64,000 bases of DNA from SHXO01 sp964523885 (GCA_964523885.1 CAZFYX010000103.1:12245-76244); one strand, 5' to 3'. Shown: positions 1-9,619, counted from the first letter of the stretch. Numbers and translations: made by a program. The notes: a model not told the origin generated them from the sequence alone.

Positions 1-31
1 GTGCACGCGGGGTATTCGTGGATGCTGCGGG

Positions 32-250
32 TCAGGCGCCCGCTTCGGACAGGATGCAGCGGCCGGCGTCGCGGACCGGCTGGCGGACCACGGTGTCGGG
101 GATGAACTCCCGGCCGACCTTCTTGTACTCGACGTCGATCACCGGCTCGCAGCCCTGTGCGCCGCGCGCCAGCTGCATTGCGGCGACCGAGGCGACCGCG
201 ACGCCCGTGATGAGGCCGATGACGAACACATATGCGCGATTGCGGCTCAT
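32..250 (-). CDS. Small secreted or membrane-anchored hypothetical protein, 72 aa
   Basis: Function unknown. The first 25 residues hold a hydrophobic stretch (VFVIGLITGVAVASVAAM) after a basic start (MSRNR), which reads as a signal peptide or membrane anchor; about 45 mostly polar residues follow, with two Cys (CEPV and CILS) that could form a disulfide in the periplasm. The ATG is supported by GGAGGAG about 8 bases upstream on the minus strand. The gene runs away from the glutathione transferase across a 326-base gap. Only the coding status and export are inferred; I recognise no family. Confidence 0.6.
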   Translation of the reverse strand: MSRNRAYVFVIGLITGVAVASVAAMQLARGAQGCEPVIDVEYKKVGREFIPDTVVRQPVRDAGRCILSEAGA

Positions 251-576
251 AAACTCCTCCCGAAGTTCACGCAGGCCAGAGTCTGTGGGATGTCACCCGG
301 CGGCGCCATAATTGCAAAACATTTGTTCCGATGCATCTGCGCGGTGCGCCGGCGCTGCCAGCAGGTGCCGTTCCCGGCTCCGGGGCGTCATTCCAAGCGC
401 ATGATCGGCAGCGACAATCCCGGATTCGACCGGGCCGTGCAGGGGCCTGTCGTCGCCCCGCGGCGCGTGCGGTGGCACGTGGGCCGACAGCAGTTGAAGA
501 AGCTCCCCTGTCCGCACCGGACGACTCGATGCTTCACAATGCCGAAACAACGGCGATCATGACGGAGGCGGCGCGA
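251..576. other. Intergenic region between two divergent genes
   Basis: About 326 bases separate the small secreted protein (leftward) from the glutathione transferase (rightward). Open frames exist here but none has a convincing ribosome binding site or protein-like composition. I see no strong promoter, terminator or repeat. The frame of the downstream gene stays open leftward to 331, but that extension has shadow-like composition. Confidence 0.4.
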
Positions 577-1314
577 ATGCACTATCGGTTGTACTACTGG
601 CCCGGAATCCAGGGCCGCGGGGAATTCGTCCGGCTCGCGCTCGAGGCAGCCGGCGCGAAGTACGTGGACGTCGCGCGCACCTCGGCGCGCTCGGGCGGCG
701 GGGTTCCTGCCCTCATGCGCGAGATGGAGGACACCGCCAATCCGCGTGCGCCGTTCGCACCTCCCTACCTGCGCGCGGGGCGGCTGCTCATCGCGCAGAC
801 CGCGAACATCCTGCAGTACCTGGGCCCGCGCCTGCGGCTGGTGCCGACGGACGAGGCCAGCCGGGTCTGGGCGCACCAGCTGCAGCTCACCGTCACGGAC
901 TTCGTGGCCGAGGTGCACGACGTGCACCATCCGGTTGCCGTCAGCCTGTACTACCGCCAGCAGAAGGCGGAGGCGCGGCGGCGTGCGCGGTACTTCCGGT
1001 CCGAGCGAATTGCGAAGTACCTCGGCTACTTCGAGCGCGTGCTGCAGGCCAATCGCCGCGGACGCGGTCACATGGTGGGCAGCGCGCTGTCCTGCGTCGA
1101 CCTCTCGATGTTCCAGCTCATCGCGGGGCTGCGCTACGCCTTTCCCCGCACGCTGCGGCGGATGGAGCCGGCCTGGCCGGGACTGGTCGCGCTGCACGAT
1201 CGCGTGGCCATGCTGCCTCGCATCGCCGCCTACCTGGAATCCGGCCGACGCATTCCGTTCAACCAGGACGGCATCTTCCGCCACTATCCAGAGCTCGACG
1301 GCGCGCGCCGCTGA
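577..1314 (+). CDS. Glutathione S-transferase family protein, 245 aa
   Basis: Predicted cytosolic glutathione transferase conjugating glutathione to electrophiles; the physiological substrate is unknown. The N-terminal thioredoxin-like half starts HYRLYYWPG, with GRGEFVRLALEAAG matching the first helix of sigma-like GSTs, where a Tyr near residue 6-7 activates glutathione. AQTANILQYLG (about residues 69-79) corresponds to the glutathione-binding segment. The rest is the all-helical C-terminal domain. I chose ATG 577 because GGAGG lies 9 bases upstream; an in-frame ATG at 559 lies before that site. Family assignment is firm, substrate is not. Confidence 0.85.
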   Translation: MHYRLYYWPGIQGRGEFVRLALEAAGAKYVDVARTSARSGGGVPALMREMEDTANPRAPFAPPYLRAGRLLIAQTANILQYLGPRLRLVPTDEASRVWAHQLQLTVTDFVAEVHDVHHPVAVSLYYRQQKAEARRRARYFRSERIAKYLGYFERVLQANRRGRGHMVGSALSCVDLSMFQLIAGLRYAFPRTLRRMEPAWPGLVALHDRVAMLPRIAAYLESGRRIPFNQDGIFRHYPELDGARR

Positions 1315-1478
1315 ACGGCCGCCGCACGACATCAGCATGTACACGCGTGGACCCCCTGCGCGACGGGGCAGCGACGCTGGAATGGCGTCCTGACCGTCGA
1401 TCCGGGCGGGGAAGGCGGTGAAGAGCCCGGGACGGAGCGCCGTCGTATCATGCCGCCACACAACAAGAGGAGGAGCCC

Positions 1479-2396
1479 ATGTTCTTCGCCCCACCCCGGA
1501 TCATCGAGACGCAGGTATTCGCCCGCCTGCCCGCACCTCTGCAGGATGCGGACCAGAGCAACGAATGGGTCGCAGGCCAGCCGCTCGGCACGCACGCGGG
1601 CTCCCTCATCGAGGGGCCGAGCTTCGACCGCGAAGGCAACCTCTGGTGCGTCGACGTGCAGAACGGCCGCGTGTTCACGGTCTCGCGGGATGGCCGGTTC
1701 ACGGTGCGCGCGCAGTACGACGGCTGGCCCAACGGGCTGAAGATCCACCGCGACGGGCGCATCCTCGTCACCGACCACAAGCACGGCGTGATGGTGCTCG
1801 ATCGCGAGACGGGCGCGGTGACGCCGTGGCTGGAGCGCTGCAACGTCGAGCGCTTCAAGGGCGTGAACGACCTGTGCATCGCGGCCAACGGCGACGTCTA
1901 CTTCACCGACCAGGGACTCACCGGGCTGCATGACCCCACCGGCCGGGTGTTCCGCGTGCGGCCCGATGGCGAGGTCACCTGCCTGCTCGACAACGTCCCC
2001 AGCCCCAACGGCATCGTGCTCAACGCGGACGAGACCGCGTTGTACGTCGCGGCCACCCGCGGCAACTGCATCTGGCACGTGCCCTTCCTGCGCAACGGCG
2101 GCGTGGGCAAGGTCGGCCTGTTCGTGCAGCTGTCCGGGGCCGGCGGTCCCGACGGCCTCGCGCTGGACGAGCAGGGCCGGCTCGTCATCGCGCACGTTCG
2201 CCTGGGCTGCGCCTGGGTCGTCGACCGCTTCGGCGAGCCGGTGTACCGGATCAACTCGTGCGCGGGCCGCATGATCACCAACATGGCGTACGGCTGGCCC
2301 GATCGCAGCACGCTCTACATCACCGAATCGGAGACCGGCACCATCCTGAAGGCCGAGCTCGACGTGCCGGGCAAGCTGATGGATTCGCATCGCTGA
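1479..2396 (+). CDS. SMP-30/gluconolactonase/LRE family protein, 305 aa
   Basis: Six-bladed beta-propeller of the SMP-30/gluconolactonase family, metal-dependent enzymes that usually hydrolyse sugar or other lactones. Family signatures are visible in order: IEGPSFDREGNLWCVD (blade 1, with a Glu that ligates the metal), NGLKIHRDGRILVTD, GVNDLCIAANGDVYFTD, PSPNGIVLNADETALYVA with the ligand Asn, and GGPDGLALDEQGRL with the ligand Asp. There is no signal peptide, so it should be cytoplasmic. GAGGAG precedes the ATG. The neighbours do not reveal the substrate, and annotation as gluconolactonase would be over-specific. Confidence 0.85.
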   Translation: MFFAPPRIIETQVFARLPAPLQDADQSNEWVAGQPLGTHAGSLIEGPSFDREGNLWCVDVQNGRVFTVSRDGRFTVRAQYDGWPNGLKIHRDGRILVTDHKHGVMVLDRETGAVTPWLERCNVERFKGVNDLCIAANGDVYFTDQGLTGLHDPTGRVFRVRPDGEVTCLLDNVPSPNGIVLNADETALYVAATRGNCIWHVPFLRNGGVGKVGLFVQLSGAGGPDGLALDEQGRLVIAHVRLGCAWVVDRFGEPVYRINSCAGRMITNMAYGWPDRSTLYITESETGTILKAELDVPGKLMDSHR

Positions 2397-2582
2397 GGCA
2401 CGCTTTGCGCGTCCGGCGCTTGACGGCGGCGGACACTCGCGGGCACCCTTGCACCCTGCGTCACGGGCAGGGTCGTGTGTCGGCAGGATTTACGCGGCGC
2501 TGCAGTTGTTACAGCGCGAAGTGTCGCTTCTTCAGCGCTGTTCCCATCCTCCTCCCCTCTCCCGCAAGGAGCCGAAGCAGTC

Positions 2583-3887
2583 ATGGCCAGTGCCGCCGAC
2601 GCCGATCGGCAGCTGAAGGAGTTGAGCGCGTACCTGCGCTCGCGCCGGAGCGAAGTGATGCGCCGATGGCGCGCGGCGGTCGCTACCGACCCCGAGCTGA
2701 CCAGTGCGGCGTCGCTGCCGCGCACGCGCTTCGACGATCACGTGCCGGACATCCTCGAGTCCTTCTCGCGCAAGCTGGAGCAGGGGCTGGGCGCGGACGC
2801 CGCACGTGAGGAGGCCGCGCAGCGCAATGCCGGCGCGCGCCATGGCGCCCACCGCTGGCAGCAGGGCTACTACCTGCCCGAGGTGGCGGGCGAGTGGCGC
2901 CACCTGCAGCTGGTGCTGCTGGACGAGATCGAGCGCCATGCCGACGACCACCCCGGCGCGCAGGCCGGCATGCTTGCGCATGCGCGACGTGCGCTGGTGA
3001 CGATGGCTGCCGAGGGCGTGGAGCACAGCATCGCCGAGTACGTCCGGCTGCAGCAGGCTTCCGCGGCGAGCCGCGTACGCGAGCTGGAGCTGGCGGTCGA
3101 GCAGTTGCAGCAGCTGCAGCGGCAGCGCGCGACCATCTGGCGGCAGGCCGCCCACGACCTGCGCGACAACGTCGGCCTGGTGTCCAACGCCACCAATGTC
3201 CTCAGCCATCCGGCGGCGACCGACGCGATCCGTGCGCAATCGCTCGGCGGTCTCGAGCGCGGCGTGTCCTCCCTGCGCGCGCTGCTCGACGACCTGCTCA
3301 GCCTGGCGCGGCTCGAGGCCGGCCAGGAGCGCCTGGCGGTGGCGCCGTTCGATGCGGGCGAGCTGCTCGCCTCGATGTGCCAGAACGCGCAGGGGCTGGC
3401 GACCCGGCGCGGCCTCAGTCTGCACTGCGAGGGTCCCGAACGCCTGCCGGTGCAGGGTGACGCGGTGAAGGTGCAGCGTGTCGCGCAGAACCTGCTGATG
3501 AACGCGTTGAAGTACACGCGGCAGGGTGGCGTCACGGTTTCCTGGGGAACGGTCGATGCCCTCCCCCAGGGTCAGTGGTTCATCAGCGTCGCCGACACCG
3601 GGCCCGGTGTCGAGGTGTCGGCACGTGCACCGATCGTGCGCGCACTCAAGGCGGTGACCGACGACATCGAGGAGGGCGGATCCGCCGACAACGCGCGGCA
3701 GGCGAGCGACGCGGCCGCGGACGGATCGCGCGAGGCGGCCGGCGCAGCTGGCGAGGGATTGGGCTTGTCCATCGTCAAGCAGCTGTGCGAACTGCTCGAT
3801 GCCACCGTGGAGCTCGAGAGCCGGCCCGGCAGCGGCACCACGGTGCGCGTGCTGCTTCCGCTGCGCTACGACGCCCGTCCCGCCTGA
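2583..3887 (+). CDS. Soluble sensor histidine kinase with RsbRD-type N-terminal domain, 434 aa
   Basis: Orphan two-component kinase. Residues 1-150 resemble the RsbRD N-terminal domain (LKELSAYLRSRRSEVMRRW onward), a helical sensory module usually found in stressosome-type regulators. No membrane segment is visible. A coiled stretch leads to the H-box at AAHDLRDN (His191 is the likely phosphoacceptor), followed by the N-box NLLMNALKY, G1 box ADTGPGVE and G2 box GEGLGLSIVK. Between G1 and G2 there is an acidic, Ala-rich insert of about 40 residues where the ATP lid normally sits. ATG 2583 is preceded by AAGGAG. No response regulator is adjacent; the next gene is a deacylase. Confidence 0.85.
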   Translation: MASAADADRQLKELSAYLRSRRSEVMRRWRAAVATDPELTSAASLPRTRFDDHVPDILESFSRKLEQGLGADAAREEAAQRNAGARHGAHRWQQGYYLPEVAGEWRHLQLVLLDEIERHADDHPGAQAGMLAHARRALVTMAAEGVEHSIAEYVRLQQASAASRVRELELAVEQLQQLQRQRATIWRQAAHDLRDNVGLVSNATNVLSHPAATDAIRAQSLGGLERGVSSLRALLDDLLSLARLEAGQERLAVAPFDAGELLASMCQNAQGLATRRGLSLHCEGPERLPVQGDAVKVQRVAQNLLMNALKYTRQGGVTVSWGTVDALPQGQWFISVADTGPGVEVSARAPIVRALKAVTDDIEEGGSADNARQASDAAADGSREAAGAAGEGLGLSIVKQLCELLDATVELESRPGSGTTVRVLLPLRYDARPA

Positions 3888-3961
3888 GGTCCGCCGGCCC
3901 CGCCGCGTGCGCGGCCGCGCCCCGGTATCATGAGCTCCGGACCAACGCTTCGGGACAGCCC

Positions 3962-5677
3962 ATGCACGACCTGCTCATTCGCGGCGCAACGCTGATCGAC
4001 GGAACCGGCGCTGCGGCGCGCACGGCGGACGTTGCGGTGACCGATGGTACCTTCGCTGCCGTCGGCCGCGGCCTGGGTCCAGCGCGGCGCGAGATCGACG
4101 CCGACGGCCTGCTCCTGACCCCCGGCTGGGTCGACATCCATACCCACTACGACGGCCAGGCCACCTGGGATCCGTGGATGACGCCCTCGTCGTGGCATGG
4201 CGTGACCACCGCCGTGTTCGGCAACTGCGGGGTAGGCTTCGCACCGGTGCGTCCCGGCAGCGAGCGCTTCCTCATCAACCTGATGGAAGGGGTCGAGGAC
4301 ATCCCGGAGACCGTGCTCGCCGAAGGCATCGACTTCCGCTGGGAGAGCTTCGGGCAGTACCTGGACGTGCTCGAGTCGATGCCGCGCATCATGGACATCG
4401 GCGCGCAGGTGCCGCACGCTGCCCTGCGTTTCTATGTGATGGGTGAGCGCGGCGCGGATCACGCCTCGCTGCCCGGCGCGGACGAGATCGCGCGCATGGG
4501 CGAGCTGCTCGAGGCTGCGCTGCGTGCCGGCGCGCTGGGCTTCTCGACTTCGCGCACCATCAAGCACAAGGCCAAGGACGGGCGCTATACGCCGACCCTT
4601 TCGGCTGCCGAGCCCGAGCTCGCCGGCCTCGCGCAGGCCATGCGGCGCGCAGGCAGCGGCGTGATCGAGGTGAACTCGGACTTCGGCGAGGGCGACTTCG
4701 AGCGCCTGCGGCAGGCCGCCGAGCTTGCGCGCCGCCCGTTGTCCGTGCTCCTGCTGCAGGTCCACAACGCCCCGGACCTGTGGCGCGAGACGCTGGCGGG
4801 GATCCACGCGGCGCGTGCCGCGGGGCTGGAGGTGACCGGCCAGGTGGGCTCGCGCCCGATCGGCGTGATGATGGCGCTCGAGGGCACCGTTCACCCGTTC
4901 CTGACGCATCCGTTGTGGCAGGCGATGGCGGACCTGACGCCGCGCGAGCGCGCGATGCGGTTGCAGTCGGACGCGGCGCTGCGCCGGCGCATGTGGGCCG
5001 AGCTGCCGGACAACACGCATACGCGCTGGATCGGCGGCATGCTCGAGCGCACCTTCCGCATGGAGGAGCCGCTCGACTACGAGCCGGACGTGAGGAACGG
5101 CGTGGGCGCGGCGGCCCGCGCGCAGGGCCGCGGGGTGTTCGACGTGGCGCTGGAATGGCTGCTCGAGCACGACGCCAAGCAGATCCTGATGCACACGTTC
5201 GAGAACTACTGGGACGGCGACCTCGAGGTGGTTCGCGAGCTGCTGGAGGACCCGGCGACGGTGTGCGGCCTGGCCGACGCTGGCGCGCACGTGGGCTTCC
5301 TGTGCGACGCGGGCAGCGCGACCAGCATGCTGGTGCACTGGGCGCGGCAGCGCACGCGCGGACCGCGGCTGCCGATCGAGCTGCTGGTGAAGAAGCAGAC
5401 CTCCGACACCGCCCGCACTTACGGCCTGCGCGATCGCGGCGTCATTGCGCCCGGCTACAAGGCCGACTTCAACCTGATCGATTTCGCCGCGTTGCGCGTG
5501 CGCAAGCCGGAACTGGCCTATGACTTGCCGGCAGGCGGCAGGCGCATGCTGCAGAAGGCCGATGGGTACCGGCACACGTTCGTGTCCGGGATCGAGGTCA
5601 TGCGCGACGGGGAGGCTACCGGTGTCCTGCCCGGCCGGCTGTTGCGCGGGGCGCGTCCTGCACCGGGCGTTGCCTGA
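3962..5677 (+). CDS. N-acyl-D-amino-acid deacylase, amidohydrolase family 3, 571 aa
   Basis: Zinc amidohydrolase that should release the D-amino acid from N-acyl-D-amino acids (D-aminoacylase, or D-Asp/D-Glu deacylase subtype). The metal-binding HxH is at His60/His62 in DIHTHYDGQATWDP; Cys89 in FGNCGVGFAP matches the bridging Cys of D-aminoacylases; LADAGAHVGFLCDA holds the catalytic Asp near residue 439. The N- and C-terminal beta-sandwich segments flank the barrel, as in dihydroorotase-like enzymes. Length is slightly above the usual 480-570 range. No signal peptide. Exact substrate cannot be read from sequence. Confidence 0.88.
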   Translation: MHDLLIRGATLIDGTGAAARTADVAVTDGTFAAVGRGLGPARREIDADGLLLTPGWVDIHTHYDGQATWDPWMTPSSWHGVTTAVFGNCGVGFAPVRPGSERFLINLMEGVEDIPETVLAEGIDFRWESFGQYLDVLESMPRIMDIGAQVPHAALRFYVMGERGADHASLPGADEIARMGELLEAALRAGALGFSTSRTIKHKAKDGRYTPTLSAAEPELAGLAQAMRRAGSGVIEVNSDFGEGDFERLRQAAELARRPLSVLLLQVHNAPDLWRETLAGIHAARAAGLEVTGQVGSRPIGVMMALEGTVHPFLTHPLWQAMADLTPRERAMRLQSDAALRRRMWAELPDNTHTRWIGGMLERTFRMEEPLDYEPDVRNGVGAAARAQGRGVFDVALEWLLEHDAKQILMHTFENYWDGDLEVVRELLEDPATVCGLADAGAHVGFLCDAGSATSMLVHWARQRTRGPRLPIELLVKKQTSDTARTYGLRDRGVIAPGYKADFNLIDFAALRVRKPELAYDLPAGGRRMLQKADGYRHTFVSGIEVMRDGEATGVLPGRLLRGARPAPGVA

Positions 5678-5700
5678 CAGGCCGGGCGGCCAGGTCGCGC

Positions 5701-5759
5701 CCGACGCCGCGGCGTCGGCGCCTCAGCCGTTGTAGCTATTGCCGGCCTGCGCAGGCCGG
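5701..5759. terminator. Two GC palindromes between convergent genes
   Basis: Perfect palindromes CCGACGCCGCGGCGTCGG (5701-5718) and CCGGCCTGCGCAGGCCGG (5742-5759) sit between the deacylase (rightward) and PilZ gene (leftward). No T-run follows on either strand, so these are likely bidirectional or Rho-assisted terminators or mRNA 3' stabilisers rather than canonical intrinsic terminators. Confidence 0.5.
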
Positions 5760-5784
5760 ACGGCAGTTCTGCGCGAGCGCACCC

Positions 5785-6192
5785 CTACGCGCGCCCGGCG
5801 CGCAGCTGCGTGGGCCACACCAGCATCGGCAGGGGCGTTTCCAGGACCAGCGGGCGGCCCTGCTCGCCCTCGATCAGGCGCTTGATCTTGAAGCGCGCAT
5901 CGAAATTCAGCGGGCGCGCCCACTTCACCGCCAGGGTCCCGCGGCTGCGCCGCACCACGCGCCCCGGCAGGGCGAGGGCTTCCATCGGGTCGCGCCCGAA
6001 CGGGATGGTGACGATGCAGGCCCGGGTGCCCGGGTCCTCCTGTCCGTTCAGGTCGATCAGGGCACCTTCCAGGGACAGGTTGATCAGGCGGGTGGCGGTG
6101 GTGCGATCGGGGGTGTGAACCTGCGCCCGGCTGCGGACCGCGATGCGCTCGAAGCGCCGCCGCTCGGCGTCGGAGGACGGTTGACCGATCAT
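5785..6192 (-). CDS. PilZ domain protein, 135 aa
   Basis: Single-domain PilZ protein, a probable cyclic-di-GMP receptor. The RxxxR motif is RRRFER near residue 11 and the second motif appears as INLSLEGALI, where the usual Asp of DxSxxG is Asn. That change could weaken ligand binding. ATG 6192 is chosen because GAGGAG lies just upstream; the frame extends 15 codons further but past this site. PilZ proteins act allosterically on motility, polysaccharide or transcription targets; none is adjacent. The GGDEF protein at 60.2 kb is a possible c-di-GMP source, a weak link because of distance. Confidence 0.82.
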   Translation of the reverse strand: MIGQPSSDAERRRFERIAVRSRAQVHTPDRTTATRLINLSLEGALIDLNGQEDPGTRACIVTIPFGRDPMEALALPGRVVRRSRGTLAVKWARPLNFDARFKIKRLIEGEQGRPLVLETPLPMLVWPTQLRAGRA

Positions 6193-6325
6193 GATCGAGC
6201 TCCTCAGGTAAGTAGACAACGCTAGCCTCATTGCCAACCGGGCGCGAAGACCGTCAATGCACGGTGAAATCAGCGCCCGTTAACAGTCGAACGAGGTAGC
6301 AGGAAGCTCGCCATGTGCCGGGGCT

Positions 6326-9300
6326 TCAGGCGGCCGGGCGCGCGGGCAGGTCCCCGGCACCAGGTTCACCCCGGAGGCACTGCTCGTACAGGGCCTGGGT
6401 CTCGCGGGCCGGGGCGATGCCGAGGCTCGCGGAGAGTGTCTCCTGCAGGCGCCCATACAGGCGCAAGGCCTGGGAGCGGTCCCCGGCGGCCTGGTGCACG
6501 CGCATCAGGCCGCGATAGAACGCCTCGTTGAGGCTGTCCGCATCCAGGCCGTGCATGTACAGGACGATGGTCTCGTCCCAGCGCTGCTGCTGCTCGAGCA
6601 CGCGGCCCTGCCGCCCGACCTGGAGCACGAACTTGGTGCGCAGGCGCTCACGCAGCGGCGCCGACCACGCCGCATCCGCGTCTCCCGGCAGCAACGGGCC
6701 GCGGTACAGCGCGAGCGCGCGCGCGCCGCTGTGCTCGTCGGGCCCGCCGTTGTTGCCGATGAGCCGCTCGAATGCGAGCGCATCCACCCAGACCTGGTCG
6801 GGGTTCAGGCTCACGCATCCGTCCACCACCTCGATCGTCTCCGCCGCACCCAGCAGCCGGCGCAGCCGGTGCAGCGTGACCCCGAATACGCTGCGCGCCG
6901 CGTCCGCCTCCTCGTCCGGCCAGAGCGCGTCGATCAGCTGGTAGTCGCGCACGTCGCGTCCACCCATGCAGATCAGCGCCTTGAGCAGTCCCAGGGTCTT
7001 GCGCGGGGCCTTGCCGCCGAACACGAGCGGCACGTCGCCGATCTCGATCTCGAACCCGCCGAGCATGCGCACCCGGACCTGGAAGGGCCACTCGCCGAGC
7101 TCCGGGCGCGGCGGCGGCCAGCGGTAGGCCAGGATGAGCCGGCGCACGTAGGTGGTATCGATCCCGCGCGCGAGCGCCTCGGCGGCCAGGCGCGGCATCC
7201 ACGCCGGGATGAAACGGGTCGGCACGCTGGTGCCGTACACGCGTGCCTGGTCGAACAACTCGCGCAGCCGCTGGCCGATGAGCGCCTCGTCCGCCTGCGC
7301 CTGCAGCGCCAGCCAGGCGCGGGCCTGGTGGACCAGGGCATCGTACACGTGGACCCGGCTGGCTTGCGCGATCCGCTGCATCTGCCCGATCAGGCTGTCG
7401 CAGGCGGTCGCGTCGCCGATCTCGACGCTGGCCCACAGCGCCAGGCCGCGGGCGACCAGCCGCTGCCAGGGGGCACCCACGAGCTCGTAGGCCTGCACCG
7501 CCGCGCGGGCGGCGTGCAGCCCCTCGTTCGCGTCCCCTTTCGACAGCGCGTGCAGTGCGCGCATGGAGTGCAGCGCCGCCACGTCGTAGGGGTGGGAGGT
7601 GTCCATCACGCGCTCGAACTGGCGGATGATCCGGCTCGAGTCGGTGCGCGGGTGGAACACGGTCTCCATCCAGGCGGCGGTGATGAGGGCGAAGCGTTCC
7701 AGCAGCGGTACCGGGAATCCCTGTGCCATCCGCTGCAGCTGTCCCAGTGCCGCATCGCTCGCGGTGCGATCCACGGACATGAGCGCGCACCAGGCGACGA
7801 AGTAAGCGCACAGTCCGCGCCGCAGCGGCGAAAGGTCGGACCGCGCCAGCAGCGGCTCCACCAGCGGCAGCACGTTGGCGGCGAAGTCGAGCTTGCCCAG
7901 GTTGCCCCCGTAGCTGAGCAGCCAGGCGCCGGCGCCGAGCTTGAGGTCGGCATCGACGTCCTCATGCAGGAGCGCGAGCATGCGGGCCGCGATCGCCCCC
8001 AGCGCCTCGGAGTCTCCGCTGCGGTAGAGCATTGCGCTGAACTGTGCGCTGCGCACGTGCAGCTCCTCGGCGGGGCCGGCCCAGGGCAACGGCGTGGCCA
8101 ACTGCGTCTCCAGCGCCCCGATCCACTCATCGAGGGGGGCGAAGCGCGAATGCTCGAGGAACAGCGTCTCGATGATGCCTGCGGCGCAGCACACCGACAG
8201 GCGCCGGTCACCGCGCGCCTGCGCGAGGGCATGCGCGGCCTCCAGCAGTCCGCGCGCGCGGGCCGGGTCCTGCCCCGCCAGCGCGCCGCCGGACCAGTAG
8301 AGCAGGTCGGCATCGGCGTCGAGGATGGTGTCAGGCAGCTGCGCGAGCCAGTGCTGCGCCACGCCGAAGCGGGCTTCGCTAAGCAGCTGCGGTACCGTCC
8401 CGTGCATCAGGCGGGTGGCGTCCTGCCAGGCCTGCGCCTCGAGGAACAGTCCGATCGCATCCTCGACGCAGCCGGCCGTTTCCAGCGCCCTAGCGCTCTC
8501 CAGCGCCAGCATGCGCAGGCCGTCGCTGCCGAGCGTGCGCCGGGCGTGGTCGCGCAGGAAGGTGCGGAACAGCGTGTGGAACTGGTACAGGTAGCCGTCG
8601 GAGGGGCGGGTCGCGCTCGCCCGCCGTTCCACGAACAGGTGCCTGCGCGCGAGATGGTCGAGGAGCTTGTCGCAGTCGTCGTAGCGGCTCACCCTGCGCG
8701 CGATGTCCGCGGTCACGCGCGGCAGCATCGCCAGGCGCGCGAGCGCGGCCTCGACTCCCGGCGGCGCACGCGCGAACACCTGTTCCGCGAAGTAGTCGAA
8801 CAGCGCCTGCTGCGAGTCGGTCACGGCGGGCGCAGCAGCGGGGACGCCGCCGCGCATGCGCTCCACCAGCAGGCGCACGCCGGCAGCCCAGCCGTCGGTC
8901 TGAGCGGAGACCGCGAGGATCGCCTTGTCGTCGTCCAGGCCGGCGCGGTGGGCCAGGTGGCGCACCTCTTCCTCGCTCAATCGCAGCGCGGCCGGATCGA
9001 GCGTCGCCATGATCTGGTTCAGGGCCGGCCGCGCGAAGGCCGCGGGCGGATCCGTGCGGCTGATGACGATGAGGTTGGACCGGTGCGGGATCTCGTCGCT
9101 CGCGGCGCGCAGGATCTCGACCAGCGCCGGCGCGGCACTCGCCTCCTCGAAGTTGTCGAACACCAGCACCGCCTGCGCGCGCAGGCGCGAGAACAGCTCG
9201 CGGAAGAAGCGGCGGGAATAGCCGCGCAGGTCGAGCAGGACCTGCGGCTCGAACGCCGGCAGCCGCGCAGGTCCGCGCCCGTGGTCCGCAGCGGCCACTG

Positions 9301-9574
9301 CGAGGTAGTGGAAGAACGTTGCCGGGTCGATGTCGCCGGCATCCATCTGGTACCAGATGCACGGCAGCTTGCGGCTTTCGAGGTAGCCGGCCACGAGCGT
9401 GGTCTTGCCAGCGCCGGGGGGGCCGCAGATCCACGCGAGCGGATGCTGCAGCAACTGGTCGAGTGTCGCATACAGCCGGGGGCGCGGCACCGCGTCGAAC
9501 AGCCGAGGCCGGCTCAGCTTGACCAGGACGGGAGACGGCTTCTGCGCCACTTTGTCTGTGCCCTCCGCGTGCAT
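6326..9574 (-). CDS. MalT-like STAND ATPase/BTAD (SARP-type) transcriptional regulator, 1082 aa
   Basis: Large signal-integrating transcription regulator. An NTPase module opens the protein with Walker A GPPGAGKTT (residues 50-58) and hydrophobic Walker B AVLVFDNFEE, followed by the ISRTDPP motif typical of the MalT/LuxR-LAL class. Residues about 330-800 are helical TPR-like repeats. From about residue 831 (RVRMLGGFEIEIG) there is an OmpR-like winged helix with a bacterial transcriptional activation domain (ALWPDEEADAARSVFGVTLHRLRRLL), in place of the LuxR-type helix-turn-helix of MalT. It diverges from a TNM-repeat secreted protein across 358 bases that contain direct repeats, suggesting autoregulation and control of that neighbour (inference). 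Confidence 0.87.
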   Translation of the reverse strand: MHAEGTDKVAQKPSPVLVKLSRPRLFDAVPRPRLYATLDQLLQHPLAWICGPPGAGKTTLVAGYLESRKLPCIWYQMDAGDIDPATFFHYLAVAAADHGRGPARLPAFEPQVLLDLRGYSRRFFRELFSRLRAQAVLVFDNFEEASAAPALVEILRAASDEIPHRSNLIVISRTDPPAAFARPALNQIMATLDPAALRLSEEEVRHLAHRAGLDDDKAILAVSAQTDGWAAGVRLLVERMRGGVPAAAPAVTDSQQALFDYFAEQVFARAPPGVEAALARLAMLPRVTADIARRVSRYDDCDKLLDHLARRHLFVERRASATRPSDGYLYQFHTLFRTFLRDHARRTLGSDGLRMLALESARALETAGCVEDAIGLFLEAQAWQDATRLMHGTVPQLLSEARFGVAQHWLAQLPDTILDADADLLYWSGGALAGQDPARARGLLEAAHALAQARGDRRLSVCCAAGIIETLFLEHSRFAPLDEWIGALETQLATPLPWAGPAEELHVRSAQFSAMLYRSGDSEALGAIAARMLALLHEDVDADLKLGAGAWLLSYGGNLGKLDFAANVLPLVEPLLARSDLSPLRRGLCAYFVAWCALMSVDRTASDAALGQLQRMAQGFPVPLLERFALITAAWMETVFHPRTDSSRIIRQFERVMDTSHPYDVAALHSMRALHALSKGDANEGLHAARAAVQAYELVGAPWQRLVARGLALWASVEIGDATACDSLIGQMQRIAQASRVHVYDALVHQARAWLALQAQADEALIGQRLRELFDQARVYGTSVPTRFIPAWMPRLAAEALARGIDTTYVRRLILAYRWPPPRPELGEWPFQVRVRMLGGFEIEIGDVPLVFGGKAPRKTLGLLKALICMGGRDVRDYQLIDALWPDEEADAARSVFGVTLHRLRRLLGAAETIEVVDGCVSLNPDQVWVDALAFERLIGNNGGPDEHSGARALALYRGPLLPGDADAAWSAPLRERLRTKFVLQVGRQGRVLEQQQRWDETIVLYMHGLDADSLNEAFYRGLMRVHQAAGDRSQALRLYGRLQETLSASLGIAPARETQALYEQCLRGEPGAGDLPARPAA

Positions 9575-9600
9575 CCGGTGCTCAGGCTAACGGTATCGGG

Positions 9601-9619
9601 CTTACCGATCGCTTACCGA
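9601..9619 (-). promoter_or_regulatory. Direct repeats of 11-bp period, candidate SARP-type operator
   Basis: On the minus strand the site reads TCGGTAAGCGATCGGTAAG: two identical octamers spaced 11 bp start to start, ending 27 bp before the regulator's ATG. SARP/BTAD proteins are known to bind heptameric direct repeats one helical turn apart, so the arrangement fits the adjacent regulator. It lies in the intergenic region shared with the TNM-repeat gene. A related pair is at 55373-55389. Confidence 0.5.
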
